Of a stretch of DNA of 64,000 nucleotides, positions 21,502-31,623 are shown piece after piece. A program made the translations under genes and the position numbers. The notes under the pieces are model-generated. The model was not told where the DNA came from and ran no database searches. It saw nothing but the letters and a program-made list of their open reading frames with translations. Within the stretch, counting starts at the first letter, position 1. The number at the start of each line of letters is the position of its first letter. The stretch is from Globisporangium splendens (Eukaryota > Oomycota > Peronosporomycetes > Pythiales > Pythiaceae): the NCBI GenBank assembly GCA_006386115.1, contig VFIW01000042.1, positions 186,001 through 250,000 on the forward strand. The letters are read 5' to 3'.

Positions 21502-22942
21502 ATGGGCAGCGTCCAAGACAATACCCAGGGTACTGGTGATCTCATAGCGGTAATACCTTCAGCCGAGGAGGACGAGAACCAACTTCCGCTTGGAGATCTG
21601 TTGGCTTGGATCAATAGCGATCTGAATGACCAAAACGATATCTTCGGGGCGAACGATATGGAGAAGTCCGGGTCACCGACAGCGCCAAATCAACCTACGC
21701 CAAGAAAACGTACGTACGAGATGCGCAAGGTGCGTATTCTGTGATTCTCGTGGAAGTGACCAAGTTTTGGTGTTGTTATTAATCTCGCTTGCTATATGGA
21801 CATTTACGTAGGAAGAGAAGAAGAATCTTACGAAGGAGCTTAGCTTCTTGGGGGTGAAATTGGACTACTTGAAACATCGTGCTGGTATTCCTGACGAGCA
21901 AAGTATCTTCCAAAGTAAACTTGAAAAAGCCTTGCTACGGGAGATTTTGCGAAACCAGCAACACCTGGCTGCGGGGTTTCAGTCAACAATGTCCCTCGAT
22001 ATGGTCAGTTGCAAGCATTGACGCTGTATGATGGTACATGCACTCGTATGTGCTCATTCTCACGCATACTTCTTTCCTCCCTGGTACATTTACTAGAGCG
22101 AGCACGTACCCAATCCTGTGGTCGCATCGCTTCACCTCGGTAGTGATCCAAGCCAACGCCAACAGCTTCTAAATGAGATCCGGGAGGAACAACTTTGCCA
22201 TGGAAAACGGTTCATCGAGGCGCGCACGCAGTTCACCAACCCATTGAGGCGCTCTTCACAAACCACCAGACTCCGCACGAAAAATGGCGACAACTTTGCA
22301 GCGAAAGTGGATGTAATCCCGTTGAACCATGCTACGAGTGTCAAGCAAGTATACGATGCGATTATCTTCCATGTCTTCAACGTGGATGCTTGTATGGCCG
22401 AGAAGTCGAATGTCGAACTTCGAGAGAAGTACCATTCTGGCGATGGATTGGCATCGCAGCTTCGCGTGCTCTGCACAAGCTACGGTGTAGACATCGAGAT
22501 CAACAGCGCCATCTTTTCTCAGTTCACGCAGACCCCATTGACACTACCTTCATCGAGCGGCGAGAGCGATACCGGAGGCGAATGCATTGTGACCACTACG
22601 TTCGTCGAACGCGACGATCTCTATCCATATCACCCGCGCGAATGCGTCAGACAGGATATCACAAGTATCTGGATGGTCACGCCTTACCTAGCGAACGGCA
22701 TCGCAGTCGATGAGACTCCAGACGACTGGTCCCAATCTCCGAAAAAGGACGATCGCAACTCGTCGGACTCAGCAAGCAAGCAAGTGATTGTCTTGAAAAG
22801 GTGGGTTCAGTCTAAGTTACATCCGAGCAAGTTGGATATTCCGGAGGACAGTTTGACTGATCTCACCGAAGACACGCTGTGTATCTCCAACATAGTGTTG
22901 GCCGCCGTCTGCGCCTCGTTCCAATCGACTTCATTGTCGTGA
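21502..22942 (+). CDS. M96-like protein, gene C
   Basis: Exons 21502-21729, 21812-22003 and 22097-22942; introns of 82 and 93 nt, GT-AG, phase 0; 421 residues. Exon 1 has NQLPLGDLLAWINSDLN and ends RKRTYEMRK. Exon 2 gives LTKELSFLGVKLDYLKHRAG and KLEKALLREILRNQQ. Exon 3 begins SEHVPNPVVASLHLGSDPSQ and carries KRFIEARTQF, SVKQVYDAIIFHVFN and DDLYPYHPRECVRQDITSIW. All three exon lengths equal those of gene B. It is the only one of the A-B-C set on the plus strand and shows no sign of decay. Function unknown; a structural resemblance to bZIP plus START-like proteins is inferred. Confidence 0.88.
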
Positions 22943-24050
22943 CCTGCATGCTTCGCTGTCCTATCTGCCTGTCGATTGCGAGCGAAGCGATTGACACTGC
23001 ATTTTTACCGCGGTCGAAGCGATTTTCTTGTTGCCGTCTCCATCGCTTGGTTGTTTTCCTTACGAAGATCTCGTTTTTCTGATCGCGACCGAAGCGGTTG
23101 GATCTTTTTGTTTTCACCTGCGCGCTGGACCTAGTTTGTAATGTGTAAGTACGCTCGGTCGAAGAGCTATAAACTAATTCACACCATCAGCCAGTATGTT
23201 TTCTCTTTGTTTCCAAGAGCGACTGCTCTAGATCCAGACCTGCTTGGGCACCTCTAGCATGACATGCGTATGACCAAGTACAATCCAACTGAAACAGCCC
23301 GGCTGGCAAACGACACAACACAGGCAATATATCGTACATATTGTAGGGTTTACTAGACTAAAGCAAACAATAAAGCCTACCTTTCACATTCGTGTTTTCT
23401 CTTTGTCTTTATCCCAGTACGTTTTAACCGATCCACTGGAACGACTTCCAGTATAAACGTCCTCCTGGCCTGATATGACGTCATATGCCGGAGCGGCGGT
23501 CGATGCCAGACGAAAGCGTGATCAGTTCGCAGCTGCTTAATCACGCGTGCTTCTCAGTTAGCTTTTTCAGAACGCAAACTGCAACATTCAGATGCATTCG
23601 CTTCGTGATAATCGCACATGCAAGGCATTGAGAAGACTGTAGAGACTGTCAGTGTTGCTTCAAGTCGGTTCGTGACATCACGAAACCTGTCCTCTGCTCC
23701 GAGTTTGCTCGAGTGGAAAGTCGTAGCGGCGGCAGTGAGATTGAGAGCACGAGAGATAGTTGAGACAGTGATGCTTGACGGCAGTTTGTGAAATGAAATA
23801 TACAATGGAAAAAGATACTGGTGAACCAACCACATAGAAAGAGAGCCACATCTCCAACGGCATATCCAGGAACAGCAGCAACTCGAAAGTCTTCTTCAGT
23901 GACGCGTCAGGGAGTTTAGCCCGGAAATGAAATCAGAAACCCAGATCGTGCAAGCACCAAGAAAAAAGATCGCTCTTTCCCGACACCGCATTGACGATCA
24001 CAGAAACGCGCGAGCACACTCGACACTGGATTTTTTTCACTTCATTTTAC
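22943..24050. other. intergenic, no gene recognised
   Basis: Only short unsupported frames. The 14-bp palindrome ATATGACGTCATAT near 23474 contains a CRE-type TGACGTCA. Confidence 0.4.
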
Positions 24051-24059
24051 CGCTCAAGA

Positions 24060-24735
24060 GAGAGAGGCAACAACGGCGCCATCACATTAGGGGTTGACGT
24101 GCTTTTTGCGCTCGTTTGAGTCGAAGCTCACCCAACGGTTTCCCATTCACCAGAACTACAACTATGCTCTTCGATAGGTTAGTTGGAGTTCCCTTTTTGC
24201 GCTCGAGTGGTCTGTTGAGCGACACAATGTATTCTATTACGTGGGTTCATCGAAAAGGGGGTTCGTGGTTAACCGGTCCGATGCAGGGAATGAATGTGTT
24301 CCATCTACCCCATTTTGTGGCTGCCGACGCGCTGGACAGCGCATATTATTTCGATGGCGCATAACGACATTGTTACGGCGACAAGTGACACGCGCATGAA
24401 GTGTCGGGATTCGGTTTCTTTGCGTCCTAGTGAAAACGAAAACCAAACCGCATTCTACGACCCACGAAGGGTAATCAAGGCGGCGAAGCACAGAGAACGA
24501 AAGAGAAATTTCACCGTGTGGTGGCTTTGCTCGTGTTGGCGATGTCGCTGTCGTTGCTTTAGACTGTTTGGTCGCTGAGGGAGCTTATGGCCGACAAAGT
24601 GGAAGCTCTGTTGAGTGAGTGAAGAGAATGAAACACTGCCGTGCTAAAGAAGTGCGTACTGGCTGCGTTACTCAGTAGCTGTTGGCTTGAAGTTACAGAG
24701 ATGTTCAGCAACAGGTACATGCTTTAACCGGTTAT
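24060..24735. promoter_or_regulatory. second orphan copy of the M96-like upstream region
   Basis: It resembles the region upstream of gene B: GGCGCCATCACATTAGGGG near 24075 (compare 14227), GTTAACCGGTCCGATGCAGG at 24269 (compare 14455), TTTGTGGCTGCCGAC near 24313 and a second AACCGGTT at 24726-24733. The matching coding sequence, expected to the left on the minus strand, is missing, so this is an upstream region without its gene. Confidence 0.5.
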
Positions 24736-25036
24736 TTATTGTTGTTGTTCAATGCATCCAGCAGCCGATGGTTCTCCTCTCACTGCGCTATTGAGTTGTC
24801 GACCTCAAACGCATTGCGTCTCCGACAGCTTATACCTCAAATCGCTGCCTTCTGCTCACAACTCTCCACTCGCGAAGACTGACAGCCCATTGCGCACCAG
24901 CTTACCCAGCCACCAAGGTTACCGTGAGAGGGTCTGTGAATACATCACACAGTCCTCAAATCGATAACATCCCACTCTTGAACACGATCTGTTCAAGATT
25001 TCTCTGCGCCAGCCACCCAGCAACAACCGCTCAAGC

Positions 25037-25666
25037 ATGGTTTCGTACTCCGAGCTCTTTCCGGAGCAACACCAGTTCTCAAACCTGCTCACGTTTCAGA
25101 TGCACTCGCCAGCATACACGACAATCACGTCGGTATCCGTGCCGCCCGAAGAGCTGCGTTGCAAATACGTCAGCAAGCGCTGCGAAAACCCCCGCACGAA
25201 CAAGAAAAGCGGCGGGCTGCACAAATTTTGCGCTGTTCACCGTGAAAAAGCGAACCGGAATCAAATGCGCTTGGACCACCGACGCCGTATGATCAAGAGG
25301 ATGCAGCAACGCGGAGGGCATTGGCACAGCGATCCTGCATCTGCCTCTCGCGAGTACGCGAAGATCGAACACGAATACACATCCAAAAGCGGCTGTGATG
25401 TCAAACGCGCCGCCAAGCCCGAAGACCTTTGGTTGGACCTCATGCCGTTTGTGTTGCACAGCAAAGAGCGAATTTTTTCCAGTGCAACCGTAAATAGAGT
25501 CAAGCCAGCTTTCGACCCGCAAGATTTGCACATTCTCGAGGAGTTGCTCTTCAGCGATGGAGATGAAAGCGACGAAGATAGAACGTTTGCATCGATGCGA
25601 CGCAACAAACGGAGGTCAAGAGCGAAGAGCAGCACGCCGTGGCTTCCAATGTCGCTTACCGTCTAA
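25037..25666 (+). CDS. Cys/His-motif oomycete protein, function unknown
   Basis: 209 residues, single exon. The centre carries RCKYVSKRCENPRTNKKSGG and LHKFCAVHREKANRNQMRLD (residues 41-80) with C42, C49, C65 and H68 placed as a possible zinc site, followed by a strongly basic helix (HRRRMIKRMQQR, 81-92). I recall the LHxFCxxHRxKANxNQ pattern from several oomycete proteins of unknown function, but cannot name a family. The C-terminus has an acidic patch (SDGDESDEDR) then a basic patch (RRNKRRSRAK), which could act in nuclear targeting. The ATG at 25037 is the first in frame. A DNA- or RNA-associated nuclear role is inference. Confidence 0.75.
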   Translation: MVSYSELFPEQHQFSNLLTFQMHSPAYTTITSVSVPPEELRCKYVSKRCENPRTNKKSGGLHKFCAVHREKANRNQMRLDHRRRMIKRMQQRGGHWHSDPASASREYAKIEHEYTSKSGCDVKRAAKPEDLWLDLMPFVLHSKERIFSSATVNRVKPAFDPQDLHILEELLFSDGDESDEDRTFASMRRNKRRSRAKSSTPWLPMSLTV

Positions 25667-26233
25667 TGCACCAGCTTCTACAGACGATCACACAGAAACC
25701 GAGTTGTAGTGACCCCACGTTAATTGCAATGCAATGAGCACATCTATTTTTGTCACACCTTCAAAAGACAGCTAGATGCATTCTATCAGTTTTCCTAAGG
25801 CACACAGCAACGCGCAAGATGAGTGAACTGGTTGCAGTATCGAACATGGCGACCAGAGTGCTCATTATGTGATAAAAGTAATAAGAGGGTCACAGTTGCA
25901 AATGTGATCAGTCCTGCCGACGCGTTCTGGACCACGAAATCGTCGACATGCACTCATAAAAAGGGCAATTGACCGTCTACTAACCGTTTAAGAGGTGACA
26001 CTGGAGGAAAGTGCAGCTGAAACTGGGGTCGAAAAAAAAACAATCCGGAACATTCATTCCGAGTCTCGTCTACTTTGATTCAGAATACTATGCATTTCAC
26101 AAAACTAAGCTTCGAGATTCACAAGAGCTGGCGCATGGGACGATGGTCACATGCATGGTTGAAAAAAGCCACCTTGGACCAATTTGACATCAAAATCAGC
26201 CAGTTGTGCATGCCTCCAACCGTTCTTTTTCAA

Positions 26234-26419
26234 ATGGGCAGCATAGAAAGGACAGCAGAGCCCACTCCTGATTTACCAAACAATGGTGATGCGGCAGGCA
26301 TTATGTCAGATTTGGATGAGGGTAATGAGAGCAAACCTGTTGTTCGAAAACTCACGACATACCGTAGTTTGACACTGTGCAACACATTTTGTTTGCAGCG
26401 CGAAGATTGGCCACCATAA
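26234..26419 (+). pseudogene. possible first-exon remnant of an M96-like gene
   Basis: From an ATG at 26234 the frame reads MGSIERTAEPTPDLPNNGDA, then acidic residues, then KPVVRKLTTYRS, recalling the acidic-then-basic layout of M96-like first exons. A CTAACCGTTT lies about 255 bp upstream. No coil exon follows. The similarity is weak and may be chance. Confidence 0.2.
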
Positions 26420-26739
26420 CGAAAATATCGGCTATCACAGTAAAAGCACGCGGACATTCGGCAAGAAGCCACCGTGGAGCGTGAGCAGAGCGAGTGCGTG
26501 TGTTGTGCGAGTGAGCGCCGCTCTTGAAGTGACTTGTGAGTGCGTGTGGTGTGAGCGGATCACGGCAATCCGTGAGGGTGCTAGCCGAGCGAGTGTGCTC
26601 CTGACAGACGTGGCATGTTAGACCCAGGTTACGAGGGCTGCACAGACGAGTGAACTACTACAAAATGTCGGCGGAGGCGCGCAAATGCAAAGTACAGCGC
26701 AGGGAAGTATGCTTGGCTTTCCCTGGGAATGAGTGTGTC

Positions 26740-27098
26740 TGTAACGGGAATGCCCGCTACACGGCGCACACGTGCGTTGAGGAAGCGCAGGTGAGAGGAA
26801 GGGAGCTTTGCGCGATAACGTGCAAAAAGAGAAGTGGATTGAAATCTCGAGGTTTGAAATGCAAATCTGATGTGTTGTTCCTACGTCGTCTCCGATTGGT
26901 AGATAGTTGGGTGCCCAATCCGACTACCATCCAATGAGATTAAACTTTAATGGAACATTCTTATTGGCTAAAAATGCAATTGGCTACATACAGTGTTGAT
27001 GGGTTAACGAGTGGGTTTGTAGAGAGCGGTAGAACCCGTGTGGGTATGACCCGCACTCTCTGGACCTAAGAACCCATGTAATGGTGAGCACCATTACA
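26740..27098 (-). repeat. LTR-like repeat Z, left copy
   Basis: About 359 bp from TGTAACGGG to CCATTACA, both ends imperfect short palindromes. It matches 35068-35431 in reverse complement and 55593-55987. The bases flanking it are GTGTC before and GTGAC after, a possible 5-bp target duplication with one mismatch. Confidence 0.7.
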
Positions 27099-27174
27099 GT
27101 GACCATGATGGTGTTCCAGTACCAAAAATAGTCGGCTGCAACCGTGACCATTGTGGACCAGCGAAACGGAGAGC

Positions 27175-27823
27175 TGTAAGAGGGCGCTGTTAACAACAGT
27201 CCCTCAAACACGGCACACACGCTTGTGCCAGAGGAAGCGATCTCCCGACTTGGAGGGAGAAGAAGACTTGAGGGCTTGGAGGAAAATTTGCAACTGAATT
27301 AAAAATGGTTATGGTTCCTGTCGCTACTTACAAATGAACCCCAAGGGCTCCTAGAGGTTTTATAACTAAACCTAAACATACACAATAAAACCTATGAATC
27401 TGATATATAAAACCTTGGGTACACTGAGGTTGAACCTACGGGATCTTCTAGGAGCTTGAACTTCAAGTCTTGTATAAAATCCCTGCAAAGTGGTTGACTC
27501 GCGCCACTCACTCCAGGTGGCAGAGACACGTCGGTCTCCTCACCAGTCCAGTTTCCCAAGCAGGAACCATCACTCAGTACTTGATTAGTACATGGATGTT
27601 ATCACTCTGTACTGATTAGTACATGAGAACAACATTCTGCACTGATCAGCACAGAGAACACTCGTGACGTCATCGAATGACGTCACAGGTGCATGTGGGG
27701 ACTGTATTACTGTAATCCCTTTTGTTATTTGTGTCTCCACAATGCACGCTGAAGGTGGTGTGTGCCACACTAGATCTGGGAACAGATCCACCTTCATGTA
27801 ATGGCTGGTTATGGCCCATTACA
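27175..27823 (-). repeat. 3' LTR of the Gypsy element
   Basis: 649 bp, TGTAAG to CATTACA on the plus strand. It holds GTACTGATTAGTAC-type palindromes and two TGACGTCA (CRE) boxes at 27665-27672 and 27678-27685. Confidence 0.92.
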
Positions 27824-27989
27824 TCATCCCCTCCTTAAAGCCACAAGTACCTTGCGTACTTTTGCAGACCTTTCGGAGCAGTTCACTTTCCAATTGGCAA
27901 TGAAGCGACCAAGTGACCAAGTGAACCGTGAAGAACGTCCGTCGTCCAAGCGACAGCAGACAGCTCCAGAACTCTTCGACATTTCTCCC

Positions 27990-28906
27990 ATTCTGAAGAA
28001 GAAGGGGAGCTCGAGTTCTACAAGGAGCGGTTCTTCAGTTGGCGTCGGATCAACGATCGCGATGATCCGAACCAACCCATCGTAGCTCAGAGAGACTCAT
28101 GGCGAACATTTGTTCGTCTTGAGAACGAGAACAAGATGGAGCGTCTTCTTCGTCGTGGCAATGCTCGTGCCCAAAGAAGAACTCCCGCTGACGACAGAGC
28201 GAATCCTAGCTCTGGTTGTCGTAGTGTCGCCCCTGGCGACGCTACAAGCAGTTCTCATAGCTGCGGACCACGTCGGGAACATCAGACTCCAATGTCTGAC
28301 GAGGTTCCCACGTGTCCGAGCTCGGTGGATATCCACGCCACCGAACTCTGTAGAAGCGTTGATGGTTCAACTGCTTCTTTCCCCGACGATGAGTCGGTCG
28401 ATCTTCATGATCAACAATCGACTCAACCACCCAGCGATGCTCTCCCTGAGAGTCTAACAACGGGGGTGGGACTGAACGAGAAAACGATTGAGCGACTCTG
28501 GAAGTGGAAGAGTGCTCATCGTGGGCAAATCGAGGCTTTGCAGCAGTGTTGTTCGACACTTGAGGAACGCTGCGAGAGTCTCGAGAACCTTGTCGCCGAT
28601 CATGAGTCGAAGATCGACGATCTGACAGAAGGTTCTGCCCAGTGTTCGGCTTTGGAGTCCCGTTACGAGGAACGGTTCCAACAGGTTCAGGACGAACTTG
28701 TTCGACTCCAGAAGAACGAGAAGTCCCGTGAGTTGGCTCACGATCGCCTGTTGCGCTCTGTGGAAGAGGCAGGTTCGGCTCTCGAGGTACTTCGTGGCGA
28801 GTACCATTCTCGTCTTCAAGCGTTGGAGGCAGTGAAGGACCAATCCTTCGACGTCCTTCGACGTCCTGCAACTCCTGTACGCCGAGAAGAATCTCCAGAG
28901 CGATGA
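27990..28906 (+). CDS. antisense coiled-coil ORF of the Gypsy element
   Basis: An open plus-strand frame of about 305 codons runs from 27990 to 28906; the first ATG in it is at 28136 (256 residues). Upstream of the ATG it still reads like protein (LEFYKERFFSWRRINDRDDP, SWRTFVRLENENKMERLLRR). Residues 117-240 form a regular heptad pattern (TIERLWKWKSAHRGQIEALQ, CSTLEERCESLENLVADHES). It is antisense to the chromodomain ORF and to the end of pol. Antisense extra ORFs between pol and the 3' LTR are known in plant Ty3/Gypsy elements. It may equally be a by-product of base composition opposite the linker. Another plus frame (from 27899, MKRPSDQVNREERPSSKRQQ) precedes it and could be linked through a frame change. 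Confidence 0.4.
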
Positions 28907-28991
28907 GCTGTTTGCTCTTCGCAATCAAGTGTAGAAGCTTCACGACCAGCTCGGTCGTTTGCGGAAGATCTCGTAGGATCCGCAGATCCAC
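28242..28991 (-). CDS. chromodomain of the Gypsy element (end of polyprotein, frameshifted from pol)
   Basis: The C-terminal 65 or so residues form a chromodomain: HRWVVESIVDHEDR then RFYRVRWRGYPPSSDTWEP with the aromatic and W-E-P residues of the fold. Chromodomains in this position guide integration by binding histone marks. The frame overlaps the end of pol (stop at 28816) in another frame, so one frameshift has split pol from the chromodomain. The 130-residue segment in front is a low-complexity linker. Confidence 0.85.
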   Translation of the reverse strand: MDLRILRDLPQTTELVVKLLHLIAKSKQLIALEILLGVQELQDVEGRRRIGPSLPPTLEDENGTRHEVPREPNLPLPQSATGDREPTHGTSRSSGVEQVRPEPVGTVPRNGTPKPNTGQNLLSDRRSSTHDRRQGSRDSRSVPQVSNNTAAKPRFAHDEHSSTSRVAQSFSRSVPPPLLDSQGEHRWVVESIVDHEDRPTHRRGKKQLNHQRFYRVRWRGYPPSSDTWEPRQTLESDVPDVVRSYENCL

Positions 28992-31623
28992 TTGGAAGGT
29001 AAGGCTTCAGTCTACCCACATAAAATGTTGGGTGTAGACGCATGCGTGTAGGTATGTCTAGCGTGTAGGCATCGCCATTGCATTTCACTACCTTGAACGG
29101 TCCGACGAACCTTGGCAGAAGCTTCGAGCTTCCCAAGTTGGACACTGCATGTTCAGGCAGGTTCGCCGTGCTAAGTAATACAAGATCATTGATCTTATAT
29201 ACTTGCTTGTTCTTCCTTCCGCTCTTGTCTGCTTGTTCCTTTTGCAGATCCTGAGCCTTCGCGATTGCGTCTCGAACAAACCTCACAACGGCTTGTCTCC
29301 TCACAACAAAGTCATCGACTTGCTGCCCTTCACGACTTGTTAGGTCGTCGAGGGGTTTCATCGAGTCAAAATTGGCTTTCAACTCGGAAGCAGCATTCAG
29401 GTCGTAAGACGACTTCGGCTTGTTACCATGAGCCGGAGTCCCTCCCCCACTTAAGGTAGAGACCTCGCCCATTATGGAAGCAGGCACTCGAGGGTGAATG
29501 CCATAGTTCACATAAAATGGAGAGTGACCTGTCGAGGCATGCGTGGAGTTGTTCAACGCAAACTCGGCAAGAGGGAGATAGTCGCTCCACTCTTTGAAAG
29601 ACGTTGCGTAGCTGCGCAACACGTCTTCGAGGACGCGATTCACTCGCTCTGTTTGACTGTCCGTTTCAGGGTGCGCCGCTGTTGACAAGGACAACTTGGT
29701 GTCCAGAAGTCCGAACAGAGCACGCCAGAACTTGGACGTGAAACGGGTGTCACGGTCAGACACGATCTCGACTGGCAGTCCGTGCAGACGGAATACGACG
29801 TCTACAAAGACCTTGGCAGTCTTTTCCGCTGAGATCTTGTCCGAAACAGACGCAAGATGGACCATCTTGCTGAATCGGTCCACAAACACAAGGATGCCGT
29901 TGCGTCCATGTGTGTCTCTTGGAAGTCCGAATATGAAATCCATACTCACAGACTTCCAACTGTCCGGTGGGACAGCCAATGAACGAAGCGATGCCTGCGT
30001 GGAACCAGAGGGTTTCACTCGTTGGCAGACCTCGCAAGTCCTCACATACTTGCGAACCCACTTGTACATGTGTGGCCAGTAGTAATCCCGGGAAAGACTG
30101 AGAAACGTTTTCTCACGTCCGAGATGGCCACCCGAAGGACTGTCATGGTACTCATACAAGAGTCGATGACGAAGGTCTGCGTCGTTGGGAACAACAACCC
30201 TTGCTGTATCCCCTTGTTCAACCGCATAGTACAACAACCCATTGTGTACTCGGAAGCGGTGAACTCGCGATCTTGTGCGCGACGGAAGACCTTGCAGTGC
30301 TTTGTCTGAAGGGTCCTTGAAGTACTTCAGCAAGTCCTGACATGTTTCGTCAGACTTGTACCCTTCGACGATCTCTTCTCGCACTGTAGTCGCAGCTCGC
30401 ACCGCGATCGCTTGAACATCTTCACAGAGTCGACACGCTCCATCCGTGTCCTCACTCTTGGTCTTCGGATCGTAATCCGGACGTCTTGACAGCGCATCGG
30501 CTAAGATGTTCGTCTTGCCTGGCTTGTAGTGTACAATAAAGTTGTACTCTGCAAAGAAGGAGAACCATCTCGCCATTCTTTGCGACAAATGAGGAGTCTT
30601 CACTGCCGTACGCAGAGATGCGTGGTCAGTGTAGATCGCAAAGCGCTCCTCGCCAAGCAGATACACACGGAACTTGACCAAAGAATACTTCATCGCCAGA
30701 AGTTCTTTGTCGTGAACTGGGTAGTTCCGTTCTGCGGGTCGGAGTTGTCGTGACTGATACGACACAACTCGCTCATGACCCTCATCATCGTGTTGCATCA
30801 ATGCGCAACCGATGGCATAGTCGCTCGCATCGCAGACGACGTGGAACGGCTTGTCGTGGTTTGGTAGAGCCAACACAGGAGCTTCTCGAAGACTCCTCTT
30901 GACTTCTCCGAACGCCGTCTGATGGTCTTTCGACCACTTCCACTCAACGTCTTTCTTCAAGAGCTGTGTGAGGGGTTGCACCAACGCTGCATAATTGCGC
31001 GTGTACTTGTGCAAGTAGTTGGCTGGACCCAACCATTGTCGTAGCTGTTTGACGTTCTTTGGCACTGGCCAATCGTCAATAGCTTTGACCTTCTCCGGAT
31101 CGACTCGAACACCGCTCTTGCCCACAAAACAACCGAGAACAGGGATCTCGGGGGCAAAGAACATGCACTTCTTCAAGTTTGCGTAGAGTTTGTTCTCACG
31201 CATGACCTGGAAAACTTGACGAAGATGATCGAGATGAACATCGACATCAGATTTCCCATTCGTGGTCTTACTATGAACGAAAATATCGTCAAAGTAACTT
31301 GGTGCAAATGTTCGCAGAGGACGAAGAACGTTCGTGACCATTCGATTGAAGGTCGCAGGAGCATTCTTCAGTCCCTGTGGCATCACTAACCATTCCCACA
31401 GCATACCACTCGGGGTGCTCACTGCGGTTAGTGGAACATCGTCTTCGCGCATTCGAATCTGATAGAACCCATCTTTCAGATCGATAGCACTAAAGACGGT
31501 GCTGCCGACCATTCCATCAAGGATCATGTCCTTGCGTGGAACCGGAGTCTGGGCCGGAATTGTCGCGTCGTTCAGCTTGTTGAAAGCGTGAACAATGCGC
31601 CAACCTCCAGTTGCCTTCTTCAC
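28816..31623 (-). CDS. Gypsy pol: reverse transcriptase, RNase H, integrase
   Basis: 935 codons without a stop. RT: GWRIVHAFNKLNDA, AIDLKDGFYQIRM, MPQGLKNAPATFNRM and the catalytic YFDDIF. RNase H: FHVVCDASDYAIGCALMQHD and YTDHASLRTA. Integrase: the HHCC zinc site (H-x-H with CEVCQ), then the DDE core, with MDFIFGLP, IVSDRDTRF and TERVNRVLEDV. GPF/Y-like C-terminal segments follow (RFVGPFKVVKC, HPTFYVGRLKPYLP). The 5' end, starting at GTG in KKATGGW, lacks the usual RT N-terminal stretch, so part of the protease-RT junction appears deleted. The ORF itself looks intact but is separated from gag, protease and chromodomain by frame breaks. Confidence 0.93.
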   Translation of the reverse strand: MKKATGGWRIVHAFNKLNDATIPAQTPVPRKDMILDGMVGSTVFSAIDLKDGFYQIRMREDDVPLTAVSTPSGMLWEWLVMPQGLKNAPATFNRMVTNVLRPLRTFAPSYFDDIFVHSKTTNGKSDVDVHLDHLRQVFQVMRENKLYANLKKCMFFAPEIPVLGCFVGKSGVRVDPEKVKAIDDWPVPKNVKQLRQWLGPANYLHKYTRNYAALVQPLTQLLKKDVEWKWSKDHQTAFGEVKRSLREAPVLALPNHDKPFHVVCDASDYAIGCALMQHDDEGHERVVSYQSRQLRPAERNYPVHDKELLAMKYSLVKFRVYLLGEERFAIYTDHASLRTAVKTPHLSQRMARWFSFFAEYNFIVHYKPGKTNILADALSRRPDYDPKTKSEDTDGACRLCEDVQAIAVRAATTVREEIVEGYKSDETCQDLLKYFKDPSDKALQGLPSRTRSRVHRFRVHNGLLYYAVEQGDTARVVVPNDADLRHRLLYEYHDSPSGGHLGREKTFLSLSRDYYWPHMYKWVRKYVRTCEVCQRVKPSGSTQASLRSLAVPPDSWKSVSMDFIFGLPRDTHGRNGILVFVDRFSKMVHLASVSDKISAEKTAKVFVDVVFRLHGLPVEIVSDRDTRFTSKFWRALFGLLDTKLSLSTAAHPETDSQTERVNRVLEDVLRSYATSFKEWSDYLPLAEFALNNSTHASTGHSPFYVNYGIHPRVPASIMGEVSTLSGGGTPAHGNKPKSSYDLNAASELKANFDSMKPLDDLTSREGQQVDDFVVRRQAVVRFVRDAIAKAQDLQKEQADKSGRKNKQVYKINDLVLLSTANLPEHAVSNLGSSKLLPRFVGPFKVVKCNGDAYTLDIPTRMRLHPTFYVGRLKPYLPSGSADPTRSSANDRAGREASTLDCEEQTAHRSGDSSRRTGVAGRRRTSKDWSFTASNA

